Of a stretch of 30,837 nucleotides of DNA, positions 6,365 to 14,213 are shown one piece after another. A model generated the notes under the pieces. It had not been told where the DNA came from and ran no database searches. It was given only the letters and a program-made list of their open reading frames with translations. Numbering within the stretch: the stretch's first letter is position 1; each line of letters starts with the position of its first letter. This DNA comes from an uncultured Petrimonas sp. (lineage in GTDB: Bacteria; Bacteroidota; Bacteroidia; Bacteroidales; Dysgonomonadaceae), in contig CAKTUP010000007.1 of the NCBI GenBank assembly GCA_934621705.1, forward strand, positions 1 to 30,837, read 5' to 3'. The position numbers and the translations under genes were made by a program.

Positions 6365-8218
6365 ATGGATTATTTCAATTATCACCGTCGCCCAACCATC
6401 GATGTGCACGTAGGAAACATCAATATGGGCGGCAACCATCCGGTTGTTGTGCAAACAATGACCAACACCAACACGCTCGACACCGAAGGCAGCGTTGCCC
6501 AATGCGAGAGAATTATTGCCGCCGGCGCCGATTTGATCCGGCTGACCACGCAAGGCGTTCGGGAAGCGAACAATTTACGAGAAATTCATCAGCAATTAAG
6601 AGATAAAGGATATACCACGCCGTTGTCGGCCGACATTCATTTCAATCCGCGGGCGGCACAAGTGGCAGCTACGATAGCCGAAAAAGTACGCATTAATCCC
6701 GGAAACTTTGCAGACGGACAAAAGTCGTTTGCCGGAGTAGAATACACGGATGAGGAATACGCGCAGGAACTGGAAAAAAACCGTTCCAAGGTGGTTCCTT
6801 TTCTGCAAATTTGCAAGGAGTATGGCACGGCTGTGCGAATCGGCGTGAATCACGGGTCGCTTTCCGACAGGATTATGACCCGCTTTGGCGATACGCCCGA
6901 AGGAATGGTGGAATCGTGTATGGAATACCTGCGAATAGCCATGGCTGAGGATTTTACGGATATTGTCATATCGATGAAGGCATCCAACACGTTGCTCATG
7001 ACCAAAGCCGTTCGTCTTTTGGTGGATACGATGGATAAGGAAAACATCCATTTCCCGCTGCATCTCGGTGTAACCGAAGCCGGCGACGGCGAAGACGGGC
7101 GCATGAAATCGGCCGTTGGTATCGGAGCATTGCTTTCCGATGGTATGGGCGACACCGTTCGCGTATCGTTGAGCGAAGATCCCGAGGCCGAGGTTCCCGT
7201 AGCCCGAAAAATAGTGGATTACGTGGCAAAAAGGAAGGATCATCCGCATATCGATGCAACCCTTTATGCTGATTGGTCACCGTTTTCAACCGATAAAAGA
7301 GAAACTAACGCTGTGAGAAATATCGGCGGAGGATTTGTTCCGGTGGTAATTTCAGACAGAAGCGCGATAAGCGATATGTCCATCAACCCGCACTTTATTC
7401 CCGACTTTATTTACGTGGGAAACAGCGTTCCCGATAACTTTCCGAAAGGAATGAAATCGATTGTGGATTTCGAAAACTGGGAAGATAAAATCGACAATTT
7501 TCCATTGTTTACAGCAGAAAATATCTCGGAAATCAACGATTGCAAAGCTGAAGTTAAATTCCTGCAACTTTCTTATCCACAGCTTACATCCGAAGTACTG
7601 GATATACTGAAAAATTCGGAAAAAGTAGCGATTATCCTTACCACCGATCACGTGAACGGGGTAGGCGAGCAGCGGGCATTTTTCCACAAATTGCTGAACG
7701 CAGACTCTAAAATTCCGGTTATTCTGCAACGCAATTATTCGGAAGACCTTGCCGAAGATATTCAGATAAAAGGCGGCGTTGATTTTGGAACTGTTTTGCT
7801 GGATGGTTTTGGGAACGGAATTATGATAAGCAATTCCGGCAAAATCGATATCGCCGAACTCGATTCGTATGCCTTTGGAATTCTTCAAGCCGCTCGTGTG
7901 CGCACCAGCAAAACGGAGTTTATTTCCTGTCCCAGTTGCGGACGCACGCTGTTTGATTTACGAACGACGGTGGCTTTGATAAAAAAACATTTTTCGCACC
8001 TGCGACACCTGAAAATCGGAGTAATGGGCTGTATCGTAAACGGGCCGGGCGAAATGGCTGATGCCGATTACGGTTACGTGGGCGCCGAACACGGAAAGAT
8101 ATCGCTTTACAGGAAGAAAGAATTGGTGGAGAAAAACATTCCGCAGGAAGAAGCGGTGGAGCATCTCATTCAATTGATAAAGGACAATGGCGACTGGATT
8201 GAACCGGAAGCGAATTAA
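6365..8218 (+). CDS. ispG: 4-hydroxy-3-methylbut-2-enyl diphosphate synthase, long form
   Basis: 617-residue IspG (GcpE) of the non-mevalonate isoprenoid pathway. It reductively opens methylerythritol cyclodiphosphate to HMBPP in the cytosol. The N-terminus is the TIM-barrel substrate domain (VQTMTNTNTLDTEGSVAQ, DIHFNPRAAQ, KVRINPGNF). The C-terminus is the 4Fe-4S domain, with Cys522 and Cys525 in SCPSCGRTLFD, Cys556 in MGCIVNGPGE, and Glu563 as the fourth ligand. Between them, roughly residues 290-510, is an additional domain absent from the ~370-residue E. coli enzyme. This three-domain form is known from Bacteroidota, Chlamydiae and plants, so length here is normal for the phylum. A bidirectional terminator follows directly. 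Confidence 0.97.
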   Translation: MDYFNYHRRPTIDVHVGNINMGGNHPVVVQTMTNTNTLDTEGSVAQCERIIAAGADLIRLTTQGVREANNLREIHQQLRDKGYTTPLSADIHFNPRAAQVAATIAEKVRINPGNFADGQKSFAGVEYTDEEYAQELEKNRSKVVPFLQICKEYGTAVRIGVNHGSLSDRIMTRFGDTPEGMVESCMEYLRIAMAEDFTDIVISMKASNTLLMTKAVRLLVDTMDKENIHFPLHLGVTEAGDGEDGRMKSAVGIGALLSDGMGDTVRVSLSEDPEAEVPVARKIVDYVAKRKDHPHIDATLYADWSPFSTDKRETNAVRNIGGGFVPVVISDRSAISDMSINPHFIPDFIYVGNSVPDNFPKGMKSIVDFENWEDKIDNFPLFTAENISEINDCKAEVKFLQLSYPQLTSEVLDILKNSEKVAIILTTDHVNGVGEQRAFFHKLLNADSKIPVILQRNYSEDLAEDIQIKGGVDFGTVLLDGFGNGIMISNSGKIDIAELDSYAFGILQAARVRTSKTEFISCPSCGRTLFDLRTTVALIKKHFSHLRHLKIGVMGCIVNGPGEMADADYGYVGAEHGKISLYRKKELVEKNIPQEEAVEHLIQLIKDNGDWIEPEAN

Positions 8219-8223
8219 AACAG

Positions 8224-8250
8224 AAAAGGTAGCCGAAAAAGCTACCTTTT
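8224..8250. terminator. Bidirectional terminator between ispG and the OsmC-like gene
   Basis: AAAAGGTAGC (8224-8233) pairs perfectly with GCTACCTTTT (8241-8250) over a 7-nt loop, followed by GTTTTTT on the plus strand. It lies 5 bp after ispG and 5 bp after the OsmC-like stop on the other strand, so it can serve both. Confidence 0.88.
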
Positions 8251-8255
8251 GTTTT

Positions 8256-8690
8256 TTACGCTAAAGAAATGTGTACCGGCGTTGGATTGGCCAGATTATC
8301 GCTAACCGGACAACGGGCTTCAACCGTTTGTAGCCATTTTTCGAGTGTTGCTTTATCGGCGTCGGTATCGGGGTTGATTTCCACATTAATTGATTTGTAA
8401 CCCGCCCGATCTTCGGTTTCTTTGCCGAACAATCTATCGGGATTCAAGGCGCCCGATATTTTTATTTCTACTCCTTTCAGGTTAATTTTCATTTCGTTAG
8501 CCACCACGTGACACATCACATTCAGACAGCCAGACAAGGCTGCTAATACGTACTCAACCGGATTTGGGCCATCGTTGGTTCCGCCTAAATCTTCCGGTTC
8601 ATCAATAATCATATTAAAAGTTCTTGCTTTCACCACTGTTTTTGTGGGATTTTCGCTGTGCGCTTTCACGCGGAAAGTTAAGTCTGCCAT
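8256..8690 (-). CDS. OsmC/Ohr-family thiol peroxidase-like protein
   Basis: 144-residue protein of the OsmC superfamily. The two reactive cysteines used to reduce organic hydroperoxides can be placed at Cys55 (ALSGCLNVM) and Cys127 (EARCPVSDNL), with a further Cys60. The GPNPVEYVLAALSGC block before the first Cys is diagnostic. It belongs to the YhfA-like branch rather than classical Ohr, since it lacks the long N-terminal linker. Expected role is cytosolic defence against organic peroxides or related electrophiles; the reductant is not evident. It is convergent with ispG and shares its terminator. The region 8691-8825 upstream is AT-rich with an imperfect inverted repeat around 8766-8796 that may be regulatory. 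Confidence 0.87.
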   Translation of the reverse strand: MADLTFRVKAHSENPTKTVVKARTFNMIIDEPEDLGGTNDGPNPVEYVLAALSGCLNVMCHVVANEMKINLKGVEIKISGALNPDRLFGKETEDRAGYKSINVEINPDTDADKATLEKWLQTVEARCPVSDNLANPTPVHISLA

Positions 8691-8825
8691 AATTTTAATT
8701 TTAAGTCTAACCTTATTTTTTGCATTTTTAATGAGTTGTAAAAATAGGAATAATAAGTGTGAAAAGAAAATTTATTTTCGCAAATAAATATTTTCTCTTC
8801 ATTTCATTAGTTTACAGTATTCAGG

Positions 8826-8857
8826 TTTGGTAATTTGCAAAAAAAGTAGTAATATTG
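8826..8857 (+). promoter_or_regulatory. Promoter of the tRNA gene
   Basis: TTTG at 8826-8829 and TAATATTG at 8850-8857 (7 of 8 to TAnnTTTG) are 20 bp apart, the usual Bacteroidota -33/-7 spacing, and end 30 bp before the mature tRNA. Confidence 0.55.
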
Positions 8858-8887
8858 CACCCGCTTTCGATGAAACATCGCAACATT

Positions 8888-8961
8888 GGTCCCATAGCTC
8901 AGTTGGTTAGAGCACCTGACTCATAATCAGGGAGTCACTGGTTCAAGCCCAGTTGGGACCA
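8888..8961 (+). tRNA. tRNA with CAT anticodon (Met, or Ile2)
   Basis: A full cloverleaf of 74 nt including the discriminator A: the acceptor arms GGTCCCA and TGGGACC pair over 7 bp, the D arm contains AGCTCAGTTGGTTAGAGC, the anticodon stem is CCTGA/TCAGG with loop CTCATAA (anticodon CAT), and the T arm is ACTGG-TTCAAGC-CCAGT. The next bases are CA rather than an encoded CCA. The first acceptor pair is G-C, so it is not the initiator. Elongator Met is most likely, but a lysidine-modified Ile2 tRNA carries the same gene anticodon and is not excluded. Confidence 0.93.
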
Positions 8962-8973
8962 CAAAACATTAAT

Positions 8974-9002
8974 AAAGGGATTGAAGAAACATCAATCCCT
9001 TT
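8974..9002 (+). terminator. Terminator after the tRNA
   Basis: AAAGGGATTGA (8974-8984) pairs perfectly with TCAATCCCTTT (8992-9002), 7-nt loop, with a short T run. It lies 12 bp after the tRNA. Confidence 0.82.
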
Positions 9003-9082
9003 TGTTAATTTTATACATAAAAAATTAGCCGCCAAATCAACATTTTGCCTACATTTACAGTTATAAATATAAAAACGTAAAC

Positions 9083-9508
9083 ATGATCATTGCAGTAGAT
9101 TTTGACGGAACCATTGTAGAACACGCTTATCCTAAAATAGGAAAACCCATACCTTTTGCGATTGAAACGCTTCGGATGTTGCATAACGATGGGCATCGGC
9201 TACTTCTCTGGACGGTGCGCGAAGGTAAACTGCTGCAGGAAGCTATCGATTATTGCGAACAAAACGGTATTTATTTTTTTGCCGCAAACGCAAACTTCCC
9301 CGAAGAAAACAGAGAGAACTCTCCGCGTAAATTAATGGCGGATTTGTTTATCGATGACCGCAATCTGGGCGGTCTACCCGATTGGGGGGTAATTTACAAA
9401 GCGGTTGAAGCCACCGTAAGAGGAGAAAACTCTTTCGAGACAATTATGAGCAATACTCCGATTCCCGAAAAAAAAGAAAGAAAAGGGTTTAGGGGATTGT
9501 TTAGATAA
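9083..9508 (+). CDS. Small cap-less HAD-family phosphatase-like protein
   Basis: 141-residue protein with HAD motifs: motif I VDFDGTIVE with Asp6 as likely nucleophile and Asp8 as acid/base, motif II Thr44 in LLLWTVRE, a Lys83 candidate, and motif III LFIDDRN with Asp91 and Asp92 for magnesium. No cap domain is present, so substrate access would be open, as in HAD phosphatases acting on large or polymeric substrates. The C-terminal tail (about 115-141) is polar and ends in KKERKGFRGLFR, probably disordered. It stands alone between the tRNA terminator and the convergent comM-like gene. The substrate is unknown. Confidence 0.82.
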   Translation: MIIAVDFDGTIVEHAYPKIGKPIPFAIETLRMLHNDGHRLLLWTVREGKLLQEAIDYCEQNGIYFFAANANFPEENRENSPRKLMADLFIDDRNLGGLPDWGVIYKAVEATVRGENSFETIMSNTPIPEKKERKGFRGLFR

Positions 9509-9544
9509 CCAAACTCGCCATATCTCCCAGTCGTCCTGTCACGC

Positions 9545-11083
9545 CTATCCCGCCCACGTCTCTCTATCCAAATTCCTATAATTTATAGCTTCTGCCAAAT
9601 GACGTGGCAAAACATCTGGGCTAGCATCTAAATCGGCTATAGTACGCGAAACTTTGAGGATGCGATCGTAAGCGCGAGCCGATAAATTTAACCTGTCCAT
9701 GGCAGTTTTTAGCAATTGTAAGCCTGCGGCATCGGGAGCGGCGTATTTGTGCAGCATTTTCGATGTCATTTGTGCGTTACAATATACGCCGGAAACGTTT
9801 TTAAACCGCTCCGCCTGTATTTGGCGGGCTTTCACCACGCGTTTGCTGATTTCGCTGCTGTGCTCGGCAGGCGTTCTGTCGGATATTTTTTCGAAAGGAA
9901 CGGGAGTTATCTCAATATGAATGTCAATCCTGTCCAAAAGCGGACCGGAAATTTTGTTGAGGTATTTTTGTACAGCTCCGGCGGGACATACGCAATCTTT
10001 GTCGGGATGATTGTAATATCCGCACGGGCACGGGTTCATAGCCGAAACCAACATAAAACTGGCCGGATATTCTACCGAAAATTTTGCACGGGAGATAGTG
10101 ATTTTTCGGTCTTCCAACGGTTGGCGCATCACTTCCAGAACGCTCCGACTGAATTCAGGCAGCTCATCGAGGAACAAAACACCGTTGTGTGCCAGGCTTA
10201 TTTCGCCGGGTTTAGGGTAAGAACCTCCGCCAACCAAAGCGACATCACTGATTGAATGATGAGGCGAACGAAAAGGCCTTCTTGACATCAAAGAAGCACG
10301 AGTTTCCAATTTTCCAGCAACGCTGTGGATTTTTGTGGTTTCGAGCGCTTCTTCCATAGTAAACGGTGGAAGGATAGACGGCATCCGTTTGGCCATCATC
10401 GATTTTCCGGCGCCGGGAGGCCCGATCATGATTATATTGTGTCCACCCGCGGCAGCCACTTCCAGCGCACGTTTTACGTTTTCCTGCCCTTTTACGTCGC
10501 TGAAATCAAATTCGAAATTCGATTGGTTATTCAAAAACTCCTGCTCAATATCCACAACCGTTTTCTCAAGCTCAATTTCATCGTTCATAAAATTGATAAC
10601 CTGGCGGATATTTTCTACTCCGTAAACATCCAATCCCTCTACAACAGCGGCTTCCTTTGCATTTTCAGTAGGAAGAATAAAACCTTTAAACCCGTTTTCC
10701 TTTGCCATAATAGCAATGGGAAGTGCGCCTTTTATGGGAAGGATATTTCCGTCGAGCGACAATTCGCCCATCATAAGATAATCAGAAAGTTTGTCGGATT
10801 TTATTAATTCCGAAGCTGTCATAACGCCTATGGCTAAAGGCAAATCATAATCCGAGCCTTCTTTCCGAAGATCGGCGGGCGACATGTTAATGACAATTTG
10901 CTGACGGGGAAATTTAAAACCGTTTACCTGAATGGCCGATTTAATTCTTTCGTGAGCTTCTTTTACCGATGCATCGGGCAAGCCCACCAAAAAGAACTTG
11001 ATGCCTTTGGTAACGTTCACTTCAATAGTAATAAGTGTGGCGTTGATGCCTTGAACGGCCGCACCAAATACTTTGACCAACAT
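9545..11083 (-). CDS. comM: ComM/YifB-family AAA+ ATPase (Mg-chelatase-like)
   Basis: 512-residue cytosolic AAA+ protein with three parts. An N-terminal Lon-S16-like domain (about 1-170) carries the KEGSDYDLPLAIG block. The ATPase domain has Walker A GPPGAGKS (221-228) and Walker B VLFLDELPEF (from 302), with the RRPFRSPHH and GEISLAHNGVLFLDE signatures of the Mg-chelatase ChlI group. The C-terminal helical domain ends in ASPDVLPRHLAEAINYR. ComM acts as a branch-migration helicase during natural transformation in several bacteria, and YifB is the E. coli homologue. It begins 4 bp after the upstream lipoprotein gene, so the two are probably one operon. Confidence 0.92.
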   Translation of the reverse strand: MLVKVFGAAVQGINATLITIEVNVTKGIKFFLVGLPDASVKEAHERIKSAIQVNGFKFPRQQIVINMSPADLRKEGSDYDLPLAIGVMTASELIKSDKLSDYLMMGELSLDGNILPIKGALPIAIMAKENGFKGFILPTENAKEAAVVEGLDVYGVENIRQVINFMNDEIELEKTVVDIEQEFLNNQSNFEFDFSDVKGQENVKRALEVAAAGGHNIIMIGPPGAGKSMMAKRMPSILPPFTMEEALETTKIHSVAGKLETRASLMSRRPFRSPHHSISDVALVGGGSYPKPGEISLAHNGVLFLDELPEFSRSVLEVMRQPLEDRKITISRAKFSVEYPASFMLVSAMNPCPCGYYNHPDKDCVCPAGAVQKYLNKISGPLLDRIDIHIEITPVPFEKISDRTPAEHSSEISKRVVKARQIQAERFKNVSGVYCNAQMTSKMLHKYAAPDAAGLQLLKTAMDRLNLSARAYDRILKVSRTIADLDASPDVLPRHLAEAINYRNLDRETWAG

Positions 11084-11087
11084 GGTG

Positions 11088-12215
11088 TTAACGATTATTT
11101 TTTACAGAACTTTTCAATGCGCTTCCCACTGCCATGGCCGGAACATTTCTTTCGCTGATGATGCCGGCAGGAGAAATAAGTATATTGTTCGGAATGAACT
11201 CAATGTTATATGCTTCCACAATGTCTGATGCCCAACTCCTTTTCTCCGGCACAACCGTCCATTCTACAGAGTCGTTTTCAACGTAACTTATCGGATAAAT
11301 ATCGGAATCGATGTATATGGAAATGAATTCCACGCTGTCTTTATTCAGGTTTTGATACGTTTGTTTAAGGGTTTTGATGTTTTCGCGCGAGTCGGTGCCC
11401 GTGGTAGAAACGAAAGAGAGCAGCAGGTGTTTTCCCCGGTAATCGTAAGACTGAATGGTGTCGCCCGATTTATCCACCAACTGAAAATAAGGCATTGATG
11501 TGCCTTCCGCCGAACGGTTGATTTTGTCGGAATATGCCTTCAGGTTCAATCCCATCCTCGATTTAAGAATATCGCCCTGCATATAATCCAATACCCGCTG
11601 GAGTCCTTGCGGGTTTTCGGAATTAGCGAAAAACTCGTTGATAAGGATAAGGCTCGACATTTTGGCCGGATTTTTTTTGACGTACTCTTCGGCATTCAGC
11701 ACAAGTTCCTGATTGAACGAATTTATCCGGGCAATTTCGTCGGCGTCGGCCAAAATTCTGTCGTTTGTTGTTGGATTTTTATCTTTTTCTTCTTTTAAAT
11801 TGTGAAGCAAAAGAATGCGCTGTTGAAGTAAATCTTTGTTCGATTCCTTAAATGAAGTAAGTTCGTTGTTTATTTCGTTTCCGTTAACTTTAATCAAATC
11901 AGATGTTTGTGCGTCTCCTTTGATTGATATTTTATCGTCGGGATCGGCGAAGACCATCACAGATGAGCTTTGGTTGTTGAAATACAAAGAGAAAACAGTT
12001 AAGGTGTCTATGCTGTTTTTATACGTAAATTTGCCCCGGCCGTTGCTCGTAATGGTGTCGATAGCCAACGTATCGGCCGCAATGTACGAAATAAGAATTT
12101 CCCTATTTTCGAGATTTGAAATATCACCTTTGAGAACAACGGTATCCTTATTGTTCCCGCACGAAAACAACAAAATACTAATAACGATCACTATGAAAAA
12201 CGTAACGAACTTCAC
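11088..12215 (-). CDS. TlpA-like lipoprotein with thioredoxin fold lacking the CXXC pair
   Basis: 375-residue exported lipoprotein: hydrophobic signal (about 3-18) with lipobox ILLFSC and Cys19 as anchor. Residues about 25-110 resemble the DUF4369 beta domain common at the N-terminus of Bacteroidota thiol-disulfide lipoproteins. A helical linker with a likely coiled coil follows (115-235). The thioredoxin-like domain (about 236-365) has GKHLLLSFVS, a partner strand VEFISIYIDSD and the cis-proline loop IEFIPNNILISPAG. Where TlpA/ResA proteins carry WCxxC, this one reads STTGTDS, and the only cysteine in the whole protein is the lipid anchor. It therefore cannot act as a disulfide oxidoreductase and may have a binding or structural role. 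It lies directly upstream of comM. Confidence 0.85.
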   Translation of the reverse strand: MKFVTFFIVIVISILLFSCGNNKDTVVLKGDISNLENREILISYIAADTLAIDTITSNGRGKFTYKNSIDTLTVFSLYFNNQSSSVMVFADPDDKISIKGDAQTSDLIKVNGNEINNELTSFKESNKDLLQQRILLLHNLKEEKDKNPTTNDRILADADEIARINSFNQELVLNAEEYVKKNPAKMSSLILINEFFANSENPQGLQRVLDYMQGDILKSRMGLNLKAYSDKINRSAEGTSMPYFQLVDKSGDTIQSYDYRGKHLLLSFVSTTGTDSRENIKTLKQTYQNLNKDSVEFISIYIDSDIYPISYVENDSVEWTVVPEKRSWASDIVEAYNIEFIPNNILISPAGIISERNVPAMAVGSALKSSVKNNR

Positions 12216-12301
12216 TCAGTTTAATTTTTATTTCTTCTAACTTCAGTTTACTTTTTTGATTTTCTATTGCTTTCGGAAAGTAGAACAATACCGAAAGTTG
12301 A

Positions 12302-12309
12302 CAAAGATA
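12302..12309 (-). promoter_or_regulatory. Predicted -7 box of the lipoprotein-comM operon
   Basis: Minus-strand TATCTTTG matches TAnnTTTG, 87 bp upstream of the lipoprotein ATG. In the leader, CTTTCGG (12270-12276) can pair with CCGAAAG (12291-12297). Confidence 0.4.
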
Positions 12310-12411
12310 AACAATAATTTCAAGCATTCAATAAATTTTCACATATTTTTACCCATTTTATAAAAATTATTTGCCAGTCGCTTTATGAGCGGATAAACAA
12401 ATTTATTTGAT

Positions 12412-12419
12412 TACATTTG
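12412..12419 (+). promoter_or_regulatory. Predicted -7 box of the glycosyltransferase gene
   Basis: TACATTTG is a full match to TAnnTTTG, 25 bp upstream of the ATG at 12445. No -33 TTTG is seen at the usual distance. Confidence 0.45.
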
Positions 12420-12444
12420 TACGTAAAAAATCAAGTTTCGTTAC

Positions 12445-13434
12445 ATGTATTTCTCAATCGTTGTCCCCGTTTTCAATCGCCCCGATGAAGTTGATGAACT
12501 TTTAAACAGTTTGACCCATCAGACTAATAAGAATTTCGAAGTGATTATCGCTGAAGACGGTTCGGCGAAAAAGTGCGATTTGATCGTGGAGAAATACGCA
12601 TCGCAACTCGCTGTGGTTTATTTCGAAAAACCCAATTCAGGCCCCGGACAAACTCGAAATGCCGGAGCTGAAAAAGCGAAGTTCGACTACCTGATTTTTT
12701 TCGATTCCGATTGCATTATCCCTGAGAATTATATAGAAAACGTAACCAAATCGCTCCAGCAACGGTTCGTTGACGCCTACGGCGGTCCCGACCGGGCATT
12801 GCCTACTTTTACAACGGTGCAAAAGGCGATAAATTATTCCATGACTTCTTTTTTTACTACCGGCGGAATTCGGGGAGGCGCAAAATCGATGGACAAGTTT
12901 CATCCTCGGAGTTTCAACCTGGGAGTTTCAAAAAAAGCATTTCATGCCATTGGAGGGTACGGTAAAATGCGCTTCGGCGAAGATATCGATTTCAGCCTTA
13001 GGCTTATAAAGAATGGATTTGAAACGGCGCTTATTCCCGAAGCATATGTGTATCACAAGCGGCGTTCGACTTTCAGGCAGTTTTTCAAGCAGGTTTACAA
13101 TTCGGGAATTGCGCGCATCAATTTGTACATGGCGCACCCTAAATCGTTAAAATTAGTACACTTTTTGCCGGCTTTTTTTGTAAAAGTGATGGCGCTTTCC
13201 GTGCTTTTATCATTATTCTTTCCGGTTTTTATTCTCGTCCCAATCTTATACAGCCTGCTGGTTTTAGCAGACTCAACCGCAAAAAACAAGTCGCTGAAAG
13301 TGGGATTTTACAGCATTGCAGCCGCCTGGACACAACTTTTTGGATACGGCACCGGATTTATTTCCGCCGTTTGGAAACGGTTAATCCTAAAAAAAGAAGA
13401 ATTTAAGGCTTTTGAGAAAAAGTTTTACGAATGA
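12445..13434 (+). CDS. Family 2 glycosyltransferase, membrane-associated
   Basis: 329-residue GT-A fold enzyme. The N-terminus is the nucleotide-sugar domain: SIVVPVFNRPDEVDELLNSL (4-23), the EDGS turn (37-40), GPGQTRNAGAEKA (66-78), and the metal-binding DSD (87-89 in FFDSDC). The acceptor-side acidic block is GEDIDFSLRLI (about 176-186). Residues about 234-310 contain hydrophobic stretches consistent with two membrane helices, and the tail is basic. The donor and acceptor cannot be told from sequence; similar proteins build surface glycans or glycolipids. No other glycan-assembly gene is adjacent. Its 3' end faces the displaced upp fragment. Confidence 0.9.
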   Translation: MYFSIVVPVFNRPDEVDELLNSLTHQTNKNFEVIIAEDGSAKKCDLIVEKYASQLAVVYFEKPNSGPGQTRNAGAEKAKFDYLIFFDSDCIIPENYIENVTKSLQQRFVDAYGGPDRALPTFTTVQKAINYSMTSFFTTGGIRGGAKSMDKFHPRSFNLGVSKKAFHAIGGYGKMRFGEDIDFSLRLIKNGFETALIPEAYVYHKRRSTFRQFFKQVYNSGIARINLYMAHPKSLKLVHFLPAFFVKVMALSVLLSLFFPVFILVPILYSLLVLADSTAKNKSLKVGFYSIAAAWTQLFGYGTGFISAVWKRLILKKEEFKAFEKKFYE

Positions 13435-13473
13435 GTCCGGGCATAAAATTCTTAGCTTCCATCATCCATCATC

Positions 13474-13549
13474 TCACTCCTTCTCCCCATATGTCAAATC
13501 CCCCGCATCGCCGATCCCAAGCGCGATGTACGAAGATTCCTTTCAAATC
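13474..13549 (-). pseudogene. Displaced 3' end of upp (fragment)
   Basis: The minus strand here encodes KESSYIALGIGDAGDLTYGE followed by KE and a stop, closely matching the last residues of the intact Upp (NESSYIVPGIGDAGDLAYGE, KE, stop); 18 of the last 22 residues agree. At DNA level about 63 of 75 columns agree by eye against 14214-14287. Similarity ends abruptly next to the ATTTGAA shared by both copies, where a 1-bp length difference breaks the frame. It lies just outside the toxin-antitoxin pair, on the opposite side from the intact upp. Confidence 0.85.
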
Positions 13550-13608
13550 TTCTTGTGTATATAAAATATATAGTATATCTTTACGCTGACATTTTAAAAT
13601 ATACATTT

Positions 13609-13872
13609 ATGGCAACTGTTCTCGACAAAACAAAAAGAGTATTCAGAAGAAAAAATATAGATATTTCCGAAAACACATTCAGAATTTTATCCATTCAGGC
13701 AATTACCCAAGGTACAAACTTGAAACGGTATATCGAAAACCTGTTAGACCAACAGGCGGCAGATATGGAGGACGCCCACATGTATGCTTATCTCAGTAAA
13801 ACTGACAGCGACGGCAAGAAAATGGTGAGCCGGGAAGAGCAGGATGATTTTGAAAAGTGGCTGGGGTTATGA
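13609..13872 (+). CDS. Antitoxin, ribbon-helix-helix-like
   Basis: 87-residue protein. Residues about 12-48 (RRKNIDISENTFRILSIQAITQGTNLKRYIENLLDQ) have the pattern of a ribbon-helix-helix DNA-binding domain: a short basic strand, helix A, a turn with a glycine, helix B. The acidic C-terminal tail (YLSKTDSDGKKMVSREEQDDFEKWLGL) is the probable toxin-binding part. I chose the ATG at 13609; a longer frame begins at 13555 but adds an AT-rich leader without similarity to coding sequence. Its TGA overlaps the ATG of the toxin (ATGA), which implies translational coupling. Together they form a type II toxin-antitoxin module. Confidence 0.8.
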   Translation: MATVLDKTKRVFRRKNIDISENTFRILSIQAITQGTNLKRYIENLLDQQAADMEDAHMYAYLSKTDSDGKKMVSREEQDDFEKWLGL

Positions 13873-14180
13873 AATATAAATTGTCTCATTCTTTTATCAA
13901 GACAACCAAAAAACTCTCGGGAAAAGTTCTTGATTCTGTCCGAGAAATGCTTGAAGATGTGCGAAAAGCGGAACGGCTGGAGGATATTTCCAATTGCAGG
14001 AAACTCACAGGACATTCTTTCACCTACAGAATACGCGTAGGTGGTTTAAGAGCTTTCTTTGTGTACTATATCGTTGTGAAAGACGGGATTATCGAATTTG
14101 AATATCTCGTTCCGCGTGGAGAAGCTTACAAAAAAGAAATGGAGGCCAAACTTCGGAAGAAAGATAAAAAAGGAGAGTGA
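13869..14180 (+). CDS. RelE/ParE-superfamily toxin
   Basis: 103-residue basic protein with a RelE-like layout: N-terminal strand YKLSHSFIKTTKKL, helices over KVLDSVREMLEDVRKAERLED, the linker NCRKLTGHSFTYRIRVGGLRAFFVYYIV, and a last strand IIEFEYLVPRGEAYK. The RIRVGGLRAFFVYY block corresponds to the R-x-G-x-x-R-x-x-Y/F core of RelE-like RNases. It overlaps its antitoxin gene by four bases. An in-frame GTG at 13857 would add four residues, but the ATG gives the usual coupling. The gene ends 33 bp before the convergent upp stop. The exact target is unknown. Confidence 0.82.
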   Translation: MKYKLSHSFIKTTKKLSGKVLDSVREMLEDVRKAERLEDISNCRKLTGHSFTYRIRVGGLRAFFVYYIVVKDGIIEFEYLVPRGEAYKKEMEAKLRKKDKKGE

Positions 14181-14213
14181 TTACGCGTGTTGCGCTGTTT
14201 CTTTGTCAAATTA

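Noticed and set aside
6596..7249. 217-codon open frame antisense to ispG
   Set aside because: Fully inside the conserved ispG barrel; no domain signature and composition typical of a shadow frame.
7352..7888. 178-codon open frame antisense to ispG
   Set aside because: Same reason; ispG is strongly supported through this region.
10325..10807. 160-codon frame antisense to comM
   Set aside because: Shadow of the AAA+ domain, whose Walker motifs are intact on the other strand.
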